A DNA stretch of 44,688 nucleotides from Paraburkholderia silvatlantica (GTDB lineage: Bacteria; Pseudomonadota; Gammaproteobacteria; Burkholderiales; Burkholderiaceae): the NCBI RefSeq assembly GCF_003096715.1, contig NZ_QEOL01000041.1, positions 1-44,688 of the forward strand, read 5' to 3'. The translations under genes were made by a program, and so were the position numbers. Below are positions 24,877 to 41,771 of the stretch, piece by piece. The notes under the pieces are model-generated. The model ran no database searches. It was not told the DNA's origin and was given only the letters and a program-made list of their open reading frames with translations. Numbering within the stretch: the first letter of the stretch is position 1; the number at the start of each line of letters is the position of its first letter.

Positions 24877-26979
24877 TTACTTCGCCTTCGCGCTGATGAT
24901 CGCGTCGGCCACGTTACGCGGTGCTTCTGCGTAGTGCTTGAATTCCATCGTGTACGTTGCACGACCTTGCGTCAGCGAGCGCAGCGACGTCGAGTAGCCG
25001 AACATTTCCGACAGCGGCACTTCGGCGCGAACGATCTTGCCGCCGCCAACCATGTCTTCCATGCCCTGGACGATACCGCGACGGCCCGACAGGTCGCCCA
25101 TCACGTTGCCCATGTAGTCTTCCGGCGTTTCGACTTCCACAGCCATCATCGGTTCGAGGATGACCGGCTGGGCCTTGCGCATGGCTTCCTTGAACGCCAT
25201 CGAACCGGCCATGCGGAACGCATTTTCGTTCGAGTCGACGTCGTGGTACGAACCGAACGTCAGGTGAACCTTGACGTCGACGACCGGGAAGCCCGCCAGC
25301 ACGCCAGCCTTCAGCGTGTCCTGGATACCCTTGTCGACCGCCGGGATGAATTCGCGAGGAATCACACCGCCCTTGATCTCGTCCAGGAACTCGTAGCCCT
25401 TGCCCTGCTCGTTCGGCTCGAGCGTGATGACCGCGTGGCCGTACTGGCCGCGACCACCCGACTGCTTGACGAACTTGCCGTCCACGTCCTTCGCCGTTGC
25501 GCGGATCGTTTCGCGGTAGGCAACCTGCGGCTTGCCGACGGTCGCTTCCACGTTGAATTCGCGCTTCATGCGGTCGACCAGAATTTCGAGGTGGAGTTCG
25601 CCCATGCCCGAAATGATGGTCTGGCCCGATTCCTCGTCCGTCTGGACGCGGAACGACGGGTCTTCCTGCGCCAGGCGGTTCAGGGCGAGGCCCATCTTTT
25701 CCTGGTCAGCCTTGGTCTTCGGCTCGACAGCCTGCGAAATCACCGGCTCCGGGAACACCATGCGTTCCAGAACGATCGGGTGCTGCGGGTCGCACAGCGT
25801 GTCGCCCGTGGTCGCTTCCTTCAGGCCAACGGCTGCAGCGATGTCGCCGGCACGAACTTCCTTGATTTCTTCACGGTTGTTCGCGTGCATCTGCAGAATA
25901 CGGCCAAGGCGTTCCTTCTTGCCCTTGGTCGAGTTCAGCACGGTGTCGCCCGAGTTGACGATGCCCGAGTACGCGCGGAAGAAGATCAGCTGGCCGACGA
26001 ACGGGTCGGTCATGATCTTGAACGCGAGTGCCGAGAACTTCTCTTCGTCCGAAGCCTTACGCTCGGCGGTTTCGCCGTTTTCGAGCTCGCCCTTGACCGG
26101 GGGAATGTCCACCGGCGACGGCAGGAAGTCGATCACGGCGTCGAGCATGCGCTGCACGCCCTTGTTCTTGAACGCGGTGCCGCACAGCATCGGCTGGATT
26201 TCGCAAGCGATCGTACGGTCGCGCAGCGCCTTGACGACTTCGGCTTCCGAAAGCTCTTCGCCGCCGAGGTACTTTTCCATCAGCTCTTCGCTGGCTTCGG
26301 CGGCCGACTCGATCATCTTTTCGCGCCACTCGTTGCACGTGTCAACGAGTTCAGCCGGGATGTCGACGTAGTCGAACTTCGTGCCTTGCGAGGCCTCGTC
26401 CCAAATGATCGCCTTCATCTTCAGGAGGTCGACGACGCCCTTGAAGTTTTCTTCTGCGCCGATCGGCACCACGACCGGAACCGGGTTCGCCTTCAGGCGG
26501 TTCTTCAGCTGGTCGTAGACCTTGAAGAAGTTCGCGCCGGTACGGTCCATCTTGTTGACGAACGCGAGACGGGGAACCTTGTACTTGTTCGCCTGACGCC
26601 ACACCGTTTCCGACTGCGGCTGCACGCCGCCCACTGCGCAGTAGACCATGCACGCGCCGTCGAGCACGCGCATCGAGCGCTCGACTTCAATCGTGAAGTC
26701 GACGTGGCCCGGGGTGTCGATGATGTTGATGCGGTGCTCGGGGTAGTTACCGCCCATGCCCTTCCAGAACGCGGTCGTAGCAGCGGACGTGATCGTGATG
26801 CCACGCTCCTGTTCCTGCTCCATCCAGTCCATGGTCGCGGCGCCGTCGTGAACTTCACCAATCTTGTGGTTCACGCCGGTGTAAAACAGAATGCGCTCGG
26901 TCGTCGTCGTCTTGCCGGCGTCGATGTGAGCGCTAATACCGATGTTACGGTAGCGCTCGATAGGAGTCTTGCGAGCCAC
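24877..26979 (-). CDS. fusA: Elongation factor G
   Basis: 700-residue EF-G, the GTPase that drives translocation and, with RRF, ribosome recycling. G motifs: AHIDAGKTTT (17-26), DTPGHVDFT (88-96) and NKMD (142-145), followed by domains II-V; domain IV contains the tip near residues 500-590. The length is typical. Follows rpsG by 148 bp, an unusually wide gap with a strong double stem-loop, and precedes tuf by 95 bp. Confidence 0.99.
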   Translation of the reverse strand: MARKTPIERYRNIGISAHIDAGKTTTTERILFYTGVNHKIGEVHDGAATMDWMEQEQERGITITSAATTAFWKGMGGNYPEHRINIIDTPGHVDFTIEVERSMRVLDGACMVYCAVGGVQPQSETVWRQANKYKVPRLAFVNKMDRTGANFFKVYDQLKNRLKANPVPVVVPIGAEENFKGVVDLLKMKAIIWDEASQGTKFDYVDIPAELVDTCNEWREKMIESAAEASEELMEKYLGGEELSEAEVVKALRDRTIACEIQPMLCGTAFKNKGVQRMLDAVIDFLPSPVDIPPVKGELENGETAERKASDEEKFSALAFKIMTDPFVGQLIFFRAYSGIVNSGDTVLNSTKGKKERLGRILQMHANNREEIKEVRAGDIAAAVGLKEATTGDTLCDPQHPIVLERMVFPEPVISQAVEPKTKADQEKMGLALNRLAQEDPSFRVQTDEESGQTIISGMGELHLEILVDRMKREFNVEATVGKPQVAYRETIRATAKDVDGKFVKQSGGRGQYGHAVITLEPNEQGKGYEFLDEIKGGVIPREFIPAVDKGIQDTLKAGVLAGFPVVDVKVHLTFGSYHDVDSNENAFRMAGSMAFKEAMRKAQPVILEPMMAVEVETPEDYMGNVMGDLSGRRGIVQGMEDMVGGGKIVRAEVPLSEMFGYSTSLRSLTQGRATYTMEFKHYAEAPRNVADAIISAKAK

Positions 26980-27051
26980 TTTGATCCTCTATCGGGAGGT
27001 GCGCGCCGGATCGATCCCGACCGGGTTGATCCCAACGCGCCTGAACACAAA

Positions 27052-27083
27052 CGGGCGAGGCGCTCGATAAGCGCACCCGCCCG
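27052..27083. other. Two-part stem-loop between rpsG and fusA
   Basis: Outer stem CGGGCG/CGCCCG (27052-27057 with 27078-27083) and inner stem GCGCT/AGCGC (27060-27064 with 27070-27074) around the loop CGATA. A T-run (27087-27092) follows on the plus strand, not on the minus strand, so on the transcribed strand it is not an intrinsic terminator. Confidence 0.5.
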
Positions 27084-27127
27084 GAATTTTTTCCGTTTTT
27101 GGAGCAAACCCCGGTAGGGGCCTTCTC

Positions 27128-27598
27128 TTAGAAGCGGAAGTGCGAGAACGCCTTGTTCGCTTCTGCCATCCGGTGAACTTCGTCGCGCTTCTTCATCGCG
27201 CCGCCACGGCCTTCGGCCGCTTCGGAGAGTTCACCTGCCAGACGCAGGGCCATCGACTTCTCGCTGCGCTTCTTCGCGGCTTCACGCAGCCAACGCATCG
27301 CCAATGCCATACGACGCGAGGGGCGCACTTCGACCGGAACCTGATAGTTCGCACCACCAACGCGGCGGCTCTTCACTTCCACCACCGGCTTCACGTTGTT
27401 GAGCGCGACAGTGAACACTTCCAGCGGGTCCTTGCCACCCTTGGTCTGGATCTGTTCGAAAGCGCCGTACACGATACGCTCGGCAACCGACTTCTTGCCG
27501 GAGAGCATCAGCACGTTCATGAACTTGGCTACATCAACGTTGCCGAACTTCGGATCCGGCAACACTTCCCGCTTGGGGACTTCGCGACGACGCGGCAT
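27128..27598 (-). CDS. rpsG: 30S ribosomal protein S7
   Basis: 156-residue S7, the primary binder that organises the 30S head and contacts E-site tRNA. Diagnostic: MPRRREVPKREVLPDPKFG and GGANYQVPVEVRPSRRMALA (80-99). In E. coli S7 represses the str operon at the rpsL-rpsG junction; here that gap is 208 nt and partly self-complementary, but the site was not identified. AAGGAAG precedes the ATG. Confidence 0.98.
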   Translation of the reverse strand: MPRRREVPKREVLPDPKFGNVDVAKFMNVLMLSGKKSVAERIVYGAFEQIQTKGGKDPLEVFTVALNNVKPVVEVKSRRVGGANYQVPVEVRPSRRMALAMRWLREAAKKRSEKSMALRLAGELSEAAEGRGGAMKKRDEVHRMAEANKAFSHFRF

Positions 27599-27806
27599 GT
27601 TTCTTCCTTTAACTTTTCAGTTGAAGCGCGGGTTCAAACCTTGCGCTCCGCGGCCACCAACTAACCCGATTCATCCCGGGTTTTACTTCCCCGGACTTAC
27701 CAGCCTGGTCGGGTGACCACTTACTCGACAGCACCGGCCAATCCGGCACCTGTCGCTTTTATCGCCGGCACTCCTGCGAGCACGACGACCCGTACAACCC
27801 GGCTGC

Positions 27807-28187
27807 TTACTTCGCAGCCTTCGCGCGCTTCGCGCCGTACTTCGAACGAGCCTGCTTACGATCCTTGACGCCCTGGGTATCCAGCGAGCCACGAACCATG
27901 TGGTAACGCACACCCGGCAAGTCCTTCACACGGCCGCCGCGAATCAGCACGACCGAGTGTTCCTGCAGGTTGTGGCCTTCACCACCGATGTACGAAATGA
28001 CTTCGAAGCCGTTCGTCAGGCGCACCTTGGCGACCTTACGGAGTGCCGAGTTCGGCTTCTTCGGCGTCGTCGTGTACACACGGGTGCACACGCCGCGACG
28101 CTGCGGGCAGTCCTGCAGGGCCGGCGACTTGCTCTTCGTAGCTTCCGAAGCGCGGCCTTTGCGAACCAGTTGATTGATGGTTGGCAT
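27807..28187 (-). CDS. rpsL: 30S ribosomal protein S12
   Basis: 126-residue S12, which monitors decoding at the A site. Lys43 (TPKKPNS) and Lys88 (GGRVKDLPG), where streptomycin-resistance changes occur, are both wild-type, and Asp89, the site of beta-methylthiolation, is present. First gene of the str operon, with a strong promoter 150 bp upstream and a structured leader. Confidence 0.99.
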   Translation of the reverse strand: MPTINQLVRKGRASEATKSKSPALQDCPQRRGVCTRVYTTTPKKPNSALRKVAKVRLTNGFEVISYIGGEGHNLQEHSVVLIRGGRVKDLPGVRYHMVRGSLDTQGVKDRKQARSKYGAKRAKAAK

Positions 28188-28271
28188 TGTTTATTCCTGA
28201 AATTGAACAAAATCGACGCATTTCTTTCCGGGCAAAGCGGAAAGCCACGCGTATCGAGCTCCGGATTGGGC

Positions 28272-28316
28272 AATTTGACGTTAGTTTTCGTCAAATTAAT
28301 TGACGAGCACAGACAT
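28272..28316 (-). promoter_or_regulatory. str operon leader: six-codon open frame and 9-bp hairpin
   Basis: Some 14 nt after the predicted start, an ATG at 28316 opens the frame M-S-V-L-V-N-stop (stop at 28298-28296). The stop overlaps the first arm of a perfect 9-bp AT-rich hairpin (AATTTGACG 28297-28289, 8-base loop, CGTCAAATT 28280-28272). No T-run follows and no ribosome-binding site precedes the ATG. The arrangement recalls a leader-peptide switch, but this is speculative. Confidence 0.35.
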
Positions 28317-28336
28317 CCCAAAGACCGGAACCCAGC

Positions 28337-28366
28337 ATGATATTCCGAAAAGACCAAGCGAGTCAA
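28337..28366 (-). promoter_or_regulatory. Sigma-70 promoter of the str operon (rpsL)
   Basis: Minus strand: -35 TTGACT (28366-28361, 5/6), 18-bp spacer, -10 TATCAT (28342-28337, 5/6). It is the best sigma-70 match found in the window. Predicted start near 28330, leader about 143 nt. Confidence 0.75.
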
Positions 28367-28463
28367 TGGTTTGCGACATTTCGGACGACGGAGGAAGTGA
28401 CAGCGCCGTGACAATCGGGCCGCGCCCGCAATACCCGGAACGCCCGGCGGGAAACGGCGCGCC

Positions 28464-30311
28464 TTATTCGTCGCCGACGACCTCGACAAGCTCCTCGCCA
28501 AAGCGTTCGAGCTTGCGCGCCCCGATGCCCGGGATGTCGCGCAGCTCGTCCACCGACTCCGGGCCGTTGCGCGCGATTTCCGCCAGCGTGGCATCGTGGA
28601 AGATGACGTAGGCCGGCACGCCCTCGCTCTTCGCGGTTTCGGTACGCCACAGACGCAGGCGCTCCCAGCGCGAACGCTGACGCGGGCTCATGCCAAGGGT
28701 CGGATCGGCGCGCTCACTCGTGCGGCTCGACGACGTGCGTGTGCGCGTGGGCTTCACGTAACGGCGCATCGTGACACTCTGCTCGCCCTTGAGCACCGGC
28801 TTGCTCGCCTCGGTGAGCACGAGCGAGCCGTAGCCGTCGTGGTCGACGGTGAGATAACCGAATGCCACCAGTTGCCGGAAGATCGCGCGCCATTCCGGCT
28901 CCGAAAGCGCCGAGCCGATGCCGAAGGTGGAGATCTTCTCGTGCCCGCGCTGCAGGATCTTCTCGTTGCGATTGCCGCGCAGGATGTCGATCAGGTGGCC
29001 GGCGCCGAAATTGAAGCCGCTCGCGCGCTGCGCGCGGAACACGCACGAGAGCGCCATTTGAGCCTCGCGCGTGGCGTCCCAGGTGGCGGGCGGCTCGAGG
29101 CAGGTATCGCAGTTGCCGCATGGCTTGCTCTCTTCGCCGAAGTACGCGAGCAGGCGCACGCGCCGGCATGTGGCCGCTTCGCACAGGCCGAGCAGCGCGT
29201 CGAGCTTGCCTGTTTGCACACGCTTGTGCTGCTCGTCGGCTTCGGACTCGTCGATCATCTTGCGCTGCTGCACCACGTCGCCGAGACCGTAGGCCATCCA
29301 CGCGTTGGCCGCCAGCCCGTCGCGCCCCGCGCGGCCGGTTTCCTGGTAGTAGCCTTCCACGCTCTTGGGCAAATCCAGATGCGCGACGAAACGCACGTCC
29401 GGCTTGTCGATGCCCATGCCGAACGCGATGGTGGCGCACATCACCACCCCCTCCTCGCGCTGGAACAGTTCCTGGTGCTTCTGGCGCACCTCGAATTCCA
29501 TGCCGGCGTGGTACGGCAGCGCGCGCAACCCCTGCCCTTTCAGCCACTCCGCCGTTTCCTCGACCTTGCGGCGCGAGAGGCAATACACGACGCCGGCATC
29601 CGTGGTGCCGTCGGCGCGCGTATGCTCCGCGCGGATGAAGTCGAGCAACTGCGAGCGCGCATTGTCCTTCTCGACGATGCGGTAGCGGATGTTCGGCCGG
29701 TCGAAGCTCGAGACGAACACACGGGCGTCGTCGAGTGCGAGACGGTGCGCGATCTCGTTGCGCGTGATGGCGTCGGCCGTTGCCGTGAGCGCGATGCGCG
29801 GCACGTTCGGAAAGCGCTCGTGCAGCACCGAAAGCTGGATATATTCGGGCCGGAAGTCGTGGCCCCACTGCGAGACGCAGTGCGCTTCGTCGATCGCGAA
29901 GAGACCAATGCGCGTGCGCTCGAGCAGGTCGAGAAAGCGCGGCGTCATGAGGCGCTCGGGCGCGACGTAAAGCAGGTCGAGATCGCCCTCGCGCAGCGCC
30001 CGCTCGGTAGCCGCCGCTTCGGCGCCGCTCAGCGTCGAGTTGAGATAAGCGGCGCGCACGCCCACTTCCGTGAGCGCGGCCACCTGGTCCTGCATGAGCG
30101 CGATGAGCGGCGACACGACGATGCCGGCACCGAGCCCGGCTTCGTGCCGTACGAGCGCCGGAATCTGGTAACAGAGCGATTTGCCGCCGCCGGTCGGCAT
30201 GAGCACCAGCGAATCGCCGCCCCCTGCGACGTGCTCGACGATTTCGGCTTGCTGCCCTCTAAACGCGGGATAGCCGAAGACTTCGTTGAGGATTTCGAGG
30301 GAACGGGACAT
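28464..30311 (-). CDS. recQ: ATP-dependent DNA helicase RecQ
   Basis: 615-residue RecQ, a 3'-to-5' DNA helicase acting in RecF-pathway recombination and fork repair. Motifs: Walker A PTGGGKS (39-45), DEAH (141-144), the RecQ-specific QETGRAGRDG (323-332) and the zinc site Cys382, Cys398, Cys401, Cys404; then the winged-helix region and an HRDC domain (about 535-613, ending in DIPGIGARKLERFG). All domains are complete. It lies between the rpoBC and str groups on the same strand, a non-translation gene inside the cluster. The 172-bp gap upstream shows no recognised element. Confidence 0.97.
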   Translation of the reverse strand: MSRSLEILNEVFGYPAFRGQQAEIVEHVAGGGDSLVLMPTGGGKSLCYQIPALVRHEAGLGAGIVVSPLIALMQDQVAALTEVGVRAAYLNSTLSGAEAAATERALREGDLDLLYVAPERLMTPRFLDLLERTRIGLFAIDEAHCVSQWGHDFRPEYIQLSVLHERFPNVPRIALTATADAITRNEIAHRLALDDARVFVSSFDRPNIRYRIVEKDNARSQLLDFIRAEHTRADGTTDAGVVYCLSRRKVEETAEWLKGQGLRALPYHAGMEFEVRQKHQELFQREEGVVMCATIAFGMGIDKPDVRFVAHLDLPKSVEGYYQETGRAGRDGLAANAWMAYGLGDVVQQRKMIDESEADEQHKRVQTGKLDALLGLCEAATCRRVRLLAYFGEESKPCGNCDTCLEPPATWDATREAQMALSCVFRAQRASGFNFGAGHLIDILRGNRNEKILQRGHEKISTFGIGSALSEPEWRAIFRQLVAFGYLTVDHDGYGSLVLTEASKPVLKGEQSVTMRRYVKPTRTRTSSSRTSERADPTLGMSPRQRSRWERLRLWRTETAKSEGVPAYVIFHDATLAEIARNGPESVDELRDIPGIGARKLERFGEELVEVVGDE

Positions 30312-30484
30312 GAATGCGGTGAGCGTGCGAAGCTAAGGCGGTGGGCAGGATTTTACCAACCCGGACGAGCCTTAACCGCCGCCACCGTGAAGATTGGCCA
30401 TTCGGCCAGGAGAAACCGCGCAAGTCGCGCTCGCAGACGGCGAACGCGAACCCAAACGCGAACAACCCGGGCGAAGCGGGTACG

Positions 30485-30814
30485 TCAGGCAACGAGGCGC
30501 CGGCGCACGACCCGAAACGCACCGACGATCGTCACGAGGGCCACGACCGCGGCGGCGATCGCAAATACGCTCGCGCCGAAGAGTACGACGTTGGCGCCGA
30601 CGAACGTCAGCGAGCCGATCGTGAGCAGCGCGGCGCCGCCCTTGACCCGGCCCGCCAGCAGCATGATGAAACCGATGATCAGGAATGCCCACATCACGAG
30701 GAAGGTCGCAAAGAAGTTCGCTGCGGACTGGTTGCTGACGTGATGCAGCAGCTGCGAAAAGCTGGCGACGCACGCCACCAGATTCAGGATGAGACCGACC
30801 CCGACCACCCACAT
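30485..30814 (-). CDS. Small four-helix membrane protein of unknown function
   Basis: 109 residues, not recognised as any named family. Four hydrophobic segments lie near residues 2-21, 34-54, 61-80 and 83-103, joined by short loops, with a basic end (RVVRRRLVA) that would be cytoplasmic. Charged residues are almost absent from the helices; two adjacent histidines (24-25) lie in the first loop. The ATG at 30814 is chosen because GGAGG lies eight bases upstream; an in-frame start 19 codons earlier lacks this. It sits between the rpoC terminator and recQ with its own upstream gap, so it is probably an independent transcript, perhaps with recQ. Confidence 0.75.
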   Translation of the reverse strand: MWVVGVGLILNLVACVASFSQLLHHVSNQSAANFFATFLVMWAFLIIGFIMLLAGRVKGGAALLTIGSLTFVGANVVLFGASVFAIAAAVVALVTIVGAFRVVRRRLVA

Positions 30815-30978
30815 GATTACCGCCTCCAGATTCAGATAAATACCGCCGGTGTCGTACGAAAAGACCCGCACAGGCGGACTTGGCGCGCTACGTTAGCACG
30901 CCTCACCGACGCGCGCAGCGAGCGGACCGGCACTGCGGCACGAGGCCGCAGGCTTGAGCGAAAAGTGCCAGCGCCAAC

Positions 30979-31010
30979 AAAAAAGCCGCCCGGTGGAAAC
31001 CAGGCGGCTT
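30979..31010 (-). terminator. Intrinsic terminator after rpoC
   Basis: Minus strand AGCCGCC (31009-31003), partly paired loop, GGCGGCT (30990-30984) and TTTTTT. Lies about 50 bp after the rpoC stop and ends the rplJL-rpoBC transcription unit. Confidence 0.88.
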
Positions 31011-31061
31011 TGGCGTGGGCATTCGAGCCCGCAGCGAAAGGCGGCTTGCGCCGCCCCGCGC

Positions 31062-35312
<4,251 letters not shown>

Positions 35313-35333
35313 TGCCTTCTCTCCGTAGTCCGA

Positions 35334-39440
<4,107 letters not shown>

Positions 39441-39765
39441 ACGATCTCCGAATCACGGCGGGTAGGACGACCCGAGTGTTCACCGACTGAGACCCGATGG
39501 CTTCGCGAGCCCTGGAAGCTTGGTGGTTGGCCTCTACCAACCGCTGGCTGACGGCAACGGATTTCGGCTTGTCATAACGTGCCCGCTGCCCGACCAAACT
39601 TGCCTTCTGCAGTCGCTTCAGAAGACAAAGAGAAGCGTCGTGCGCCCTGATGGAGCCCTTGAGGCCCTCACCCGGCGAAAGACGTTTTTCTTTGGCTTCT
39701 GGGTCCCGCATCCCGCCTCCGACTTCTAAAAAATCGAACACAAAAACGCAGAACCCACAAAGCAC
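39441..39765 (-). other. Intergenic leader of rpoB, no gene seen
   Basis: About 325 bp between the attenuator hairpin and the rpoB start with no credible reading frame or RNA gene. No strong sigma-70 promoter match was found, so rpoBC probably depends on read-through from rplJL. An RNase III processing site occurs here in E. coli, but no equivalent long duplex was identified. Confidence 0.5.
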
Positions 39766-39798
39766 AAAAAGGCCGGCGGTGTAAAAACCGCCAGCCTT
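39766..39798 (-). terminator. Attenuator between rplL and rpoB
   Basis: Minus strand: a 12-bp stem, AAGGCTGGCGGT (39798-39787) with ACCGCCGGCCTT (39780-39769) including one G-U, a 6-base loop and a T-run (39770-39766). It begins 18 bp after the rplL stop. It matches the known rplL-rpoB attenuator of E. coli in place and function: partial termination lowers rpoBC relative to L7/L12. Confidence 0.85.
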
Positions 39799-39816
39799 CG
39801 CACAGCGCGCTGAAAC

Positions 39817-40191
39817 TTACTTGATTTCAGCCTTCGCGCCGGCTTCTTCCAGCTTCTTCTTCGCTTCTTCAGCAGCAGCCTTGGGCACCGCTTCCTTCAC
39901 GGGCTTCGGTGCGCCGTCGACCAGGTCCTTCGCTTCCTTCAGGCCGAGACCCGTCAGTTCGCGAACGGCCTTAATGACCGAAACCTTGTTTGCGCCGGCT
40001 TCGAGCAGGTTGACCGTGAATTCGGTCTGCTCTTCAGCAGCAGCAGCAGCGCCGCCGCCTGCCGGGCCAGCGACTGCCACAGCAGCTGCCGACACGCCAA
40101 ACTTCTCTTCGAAAGCCTTGACCAGTTCGTTCAGTTCGAGAACCGACATCGAGCCGACGGCTTCGAGGATGTCTTCTTTTGCGATTGCCAT
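39817..40191 (-). CDS. rplL: 50S ribosomal protein L7/L12
   Basis: 124-residue L7/L12, the multicopy stalk protein that recruits translational GTPases. The N-terminal dimerisation helix pair (1-33) is joined by an Ala/Gly/Pro-rich hinge (about 34-52) to the C-terminal domain with the factor-binding face (EAGANKVSVIKAVRELTGLG). Starts 63 bp after rplJ ends. Followed by the attenuator that limits rpoBC. Confidence 0.98.
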   Translation of the reverse strand: MAIAKEDILEAVGSMSVLELNELVKAFEEKFGVSAAAVAVAGPAGGGAAAAAEEQTEFTVNLLEAGANKVSVIKAVRELTGLGLKEAKDLVDGAPKPVKEAVPKAAAEEAKKKLEEAGAKAEIK

Positions 40192-40254
40192 TTGTAATTA
40201 CTCCAGATTTGAATTCGGAAACAGCTAGCGATCTTTCTCGCTTGCCTGTCGTTA

Positions 40255-40752
40255 TTAAGCAGCTTCGGCTTGCTTCTTTTCCGCCAGCGCGGCCAGAGCG
40301 CGCGCCATACCGGAAACCGGAGCCTGCATAACGAACAGCAGCTTCGAGAGCAGTTCTTCGCGGCTCGGGATGTTGGCCAGCGCTTGCACGCCTGCCTTGT
40401 CCATCACCTTGCCTTCGTAGGAACCAGCCTTGATGACCAACTTGTCATTGCCCTTCGCGAAGTCATTGACGACCTTCGCAGCAGCAATGGCATCTTCCGA
40501 GATGCCGTAGATCAGGGGGCCAGTCATCTGCTCTGCCAGCGGAGCAAACGGGGTACCTTCGACAGCGCGACGCGCCAGCGTGTTCTTCAACACGCGGAGG
40601 TACACCTGCTGCTCACGCGCTTTCGCGCGCAGCTTGGTCAGATCGCCAACCGCGATTCCACGATACTCGGCCAACACGACGGTCTGAGCCTTCGCGACTT
40701 GCGCGGAGACTTCAGCCACGACGGCCTGCTTATCTTCTTTGTTCAGTGGCAC
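40255..40752 (-). CDS. rplJ: 50S ribosomal protein L10
   Basis: 165-residue L10, the stalk base that binds 23S rRNA and carries L7/L12 dimers on its C-terminal helix. The start is the GTG at 40752, read as Met-Pro-Leu-Asn: GGAGG lies six bases upstream and the family N-terminus begins here; an ATG eight codons earlier lies upstream of that GGAGG and is rejected. L10 in complex with L12 represses this operon at the rplJ leader in E. coli. Confidence 0.97.
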   Translation of the reverse strand: MPLNKEDKQAVVAEVSAQVAKAQTVVLAEYRGIAVGDLTKLRAKAREQQVYLRVLKNTLARRAVEGTPFAPLAEQMTGPLIYGISEDAIAAAKVVNDFAKGNDKLVIKAGSYEGKVMDKAGVQALANIPSREELLSKLLFVMQAPVSGMARALAALAEKKQAEAA

Positions 40753-41075
40753 GGTTAACCTCCAGATTCGACACACTTTGCTTTCGCTACATGTGCCGCG
40801 TTCAACAACGGCGACCGACCAGTCCGGAGTAACTCAGCTCGCTTCGTCGGGCGTTACCGCCCGCTTCCACTTACTACAGCACTTCAAAACCTTTTCGGGT
40901 TCGCCATCTGCGTTGGCTTTACATTAAGGAAACACCCAACTACTGCACTTCCGCCAACGGTCTTTGACAACCGGTTGCGCCGCGCTTGCTGCCGCTGCAC
41001 AACCGCCCAAAGCCCTTTAAATCCGCGCTGCGATCCGACCCAGCTTCGTTTCGAACTTCAGCGCGGCAAAACTTG
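40753..41075 (-). promoter_or_regulatory. rplJ leader, candidate L10(L12)4 autoregulatory region
   Basis: 323 bp between rplA and rplJ with no credible gene. A clear hairpin CGGGCG-GTAA-CGCCCG (40863-40848) with a GNRA tetraloop lies about 100 nt before rplJ. In many bacteria this gap holds the structured L10 leader; the kink-turn and tertiary parts could not be confirmed by eye. No convincing promoter hexamers were found. Confidence 0.45.
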
Positions 41076-41771
41076 TTACGCTGCGAGCGACGTCTGGTCG
41101 ACGCGAACGCCAACGCCCATCGTGCTCGAGACAGCGATCTTGCGCAGGTACACGCCCTTGCTCGTTGCCGGCTTCGCCTTGGTCAGCGCGTCGAGGAGCG
41201 CGTCCAGGTTGGTGCGCAGCGCTGCCGGCTCGAACGATGCACGGCCGATGGTCGCGTGGATGATACCGGCCTTGTCGACACGGAATTGCACCTGACCCGC
41301 CTTCGCGTTCTTGACCGCGGTCGCCACGTCCGGCGTCACGGTACCGACCTTCGGGTTCGGCATGAGGCCACGCGGGCCGAGGATCTGACCGAGCGTACCG
41401 ACGACGCGCATCGTGTCCGGCGAAGCGATCACGATGTCGAAGTTCAGGTTGCCGCCCTTGATCTGCTCGGCGAGGTCTTCCATACCGACGATCTCTGCGC
41501 CTGCCGCCTTGGCTTGTTCAGCCTTTTCACCTTGGGCGAAGACTGCAACGCGGACCGACTTGCCGGTACCGGCGGGCAGAACGACCGAGCCGCGAACGAC
41601 CTGGTCCGACTTCTTCGCATCGATGCCGAGCTGCACGGCAACGTCGATCGACTCGTCGAACTTCGCCGTGGCGCATTCTTTCACGAGCGACAGTGCGTCG
41701 CCGATCGGGTACTGCTTTTGGCGGTCGATCTTGGCAGCCAGTGCCTTTTGACGCTTGGAAACCTTAGCCAT
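41076..41771 (-). CDS. rplA: 50S ribosomal protein L1
   Basis: 231-residue L1, the mobile stalk protein that helps release E-site tRNA. Diagnostic: the second-domain segment GPRGLMPNPKVGTVTPDVA near 128-146. In E. coli L1 represses the rplK-rplA mRNA. It starts directly at the end of rplK with no gap, so translation is coupled. Confidence 0.98.
   Translation of the reverse strand: MAKVSKRQKALAAKIDRQKQYPIGDALSLVKECATAKFDESIDVAVQLGIDAKKSDQVVRGSVVLPAGTGKSVRVAVFAQGEKAEQAKAAGAEIVGMEDLAEQIKGGNLNFDIVIASPDTMRVVGTLGQILGPRGLMPNPKVGTVTPDVATAVKNAKAGQVQFRVDKAGIIHATIGRASFEPAALRTNLDALLDALTKAKPATSKGVYLRKIAVSSTMGVGVRVDQTSLAA

Noticed and set aside
27807..28187. Possible streptomycin- or rifampicin-resistance alleles in rpsL and rpoB
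   Set aside because: Lys43 and Lys88 of S12 and the rifampicin-cluster residues of RpoB are wild-type.
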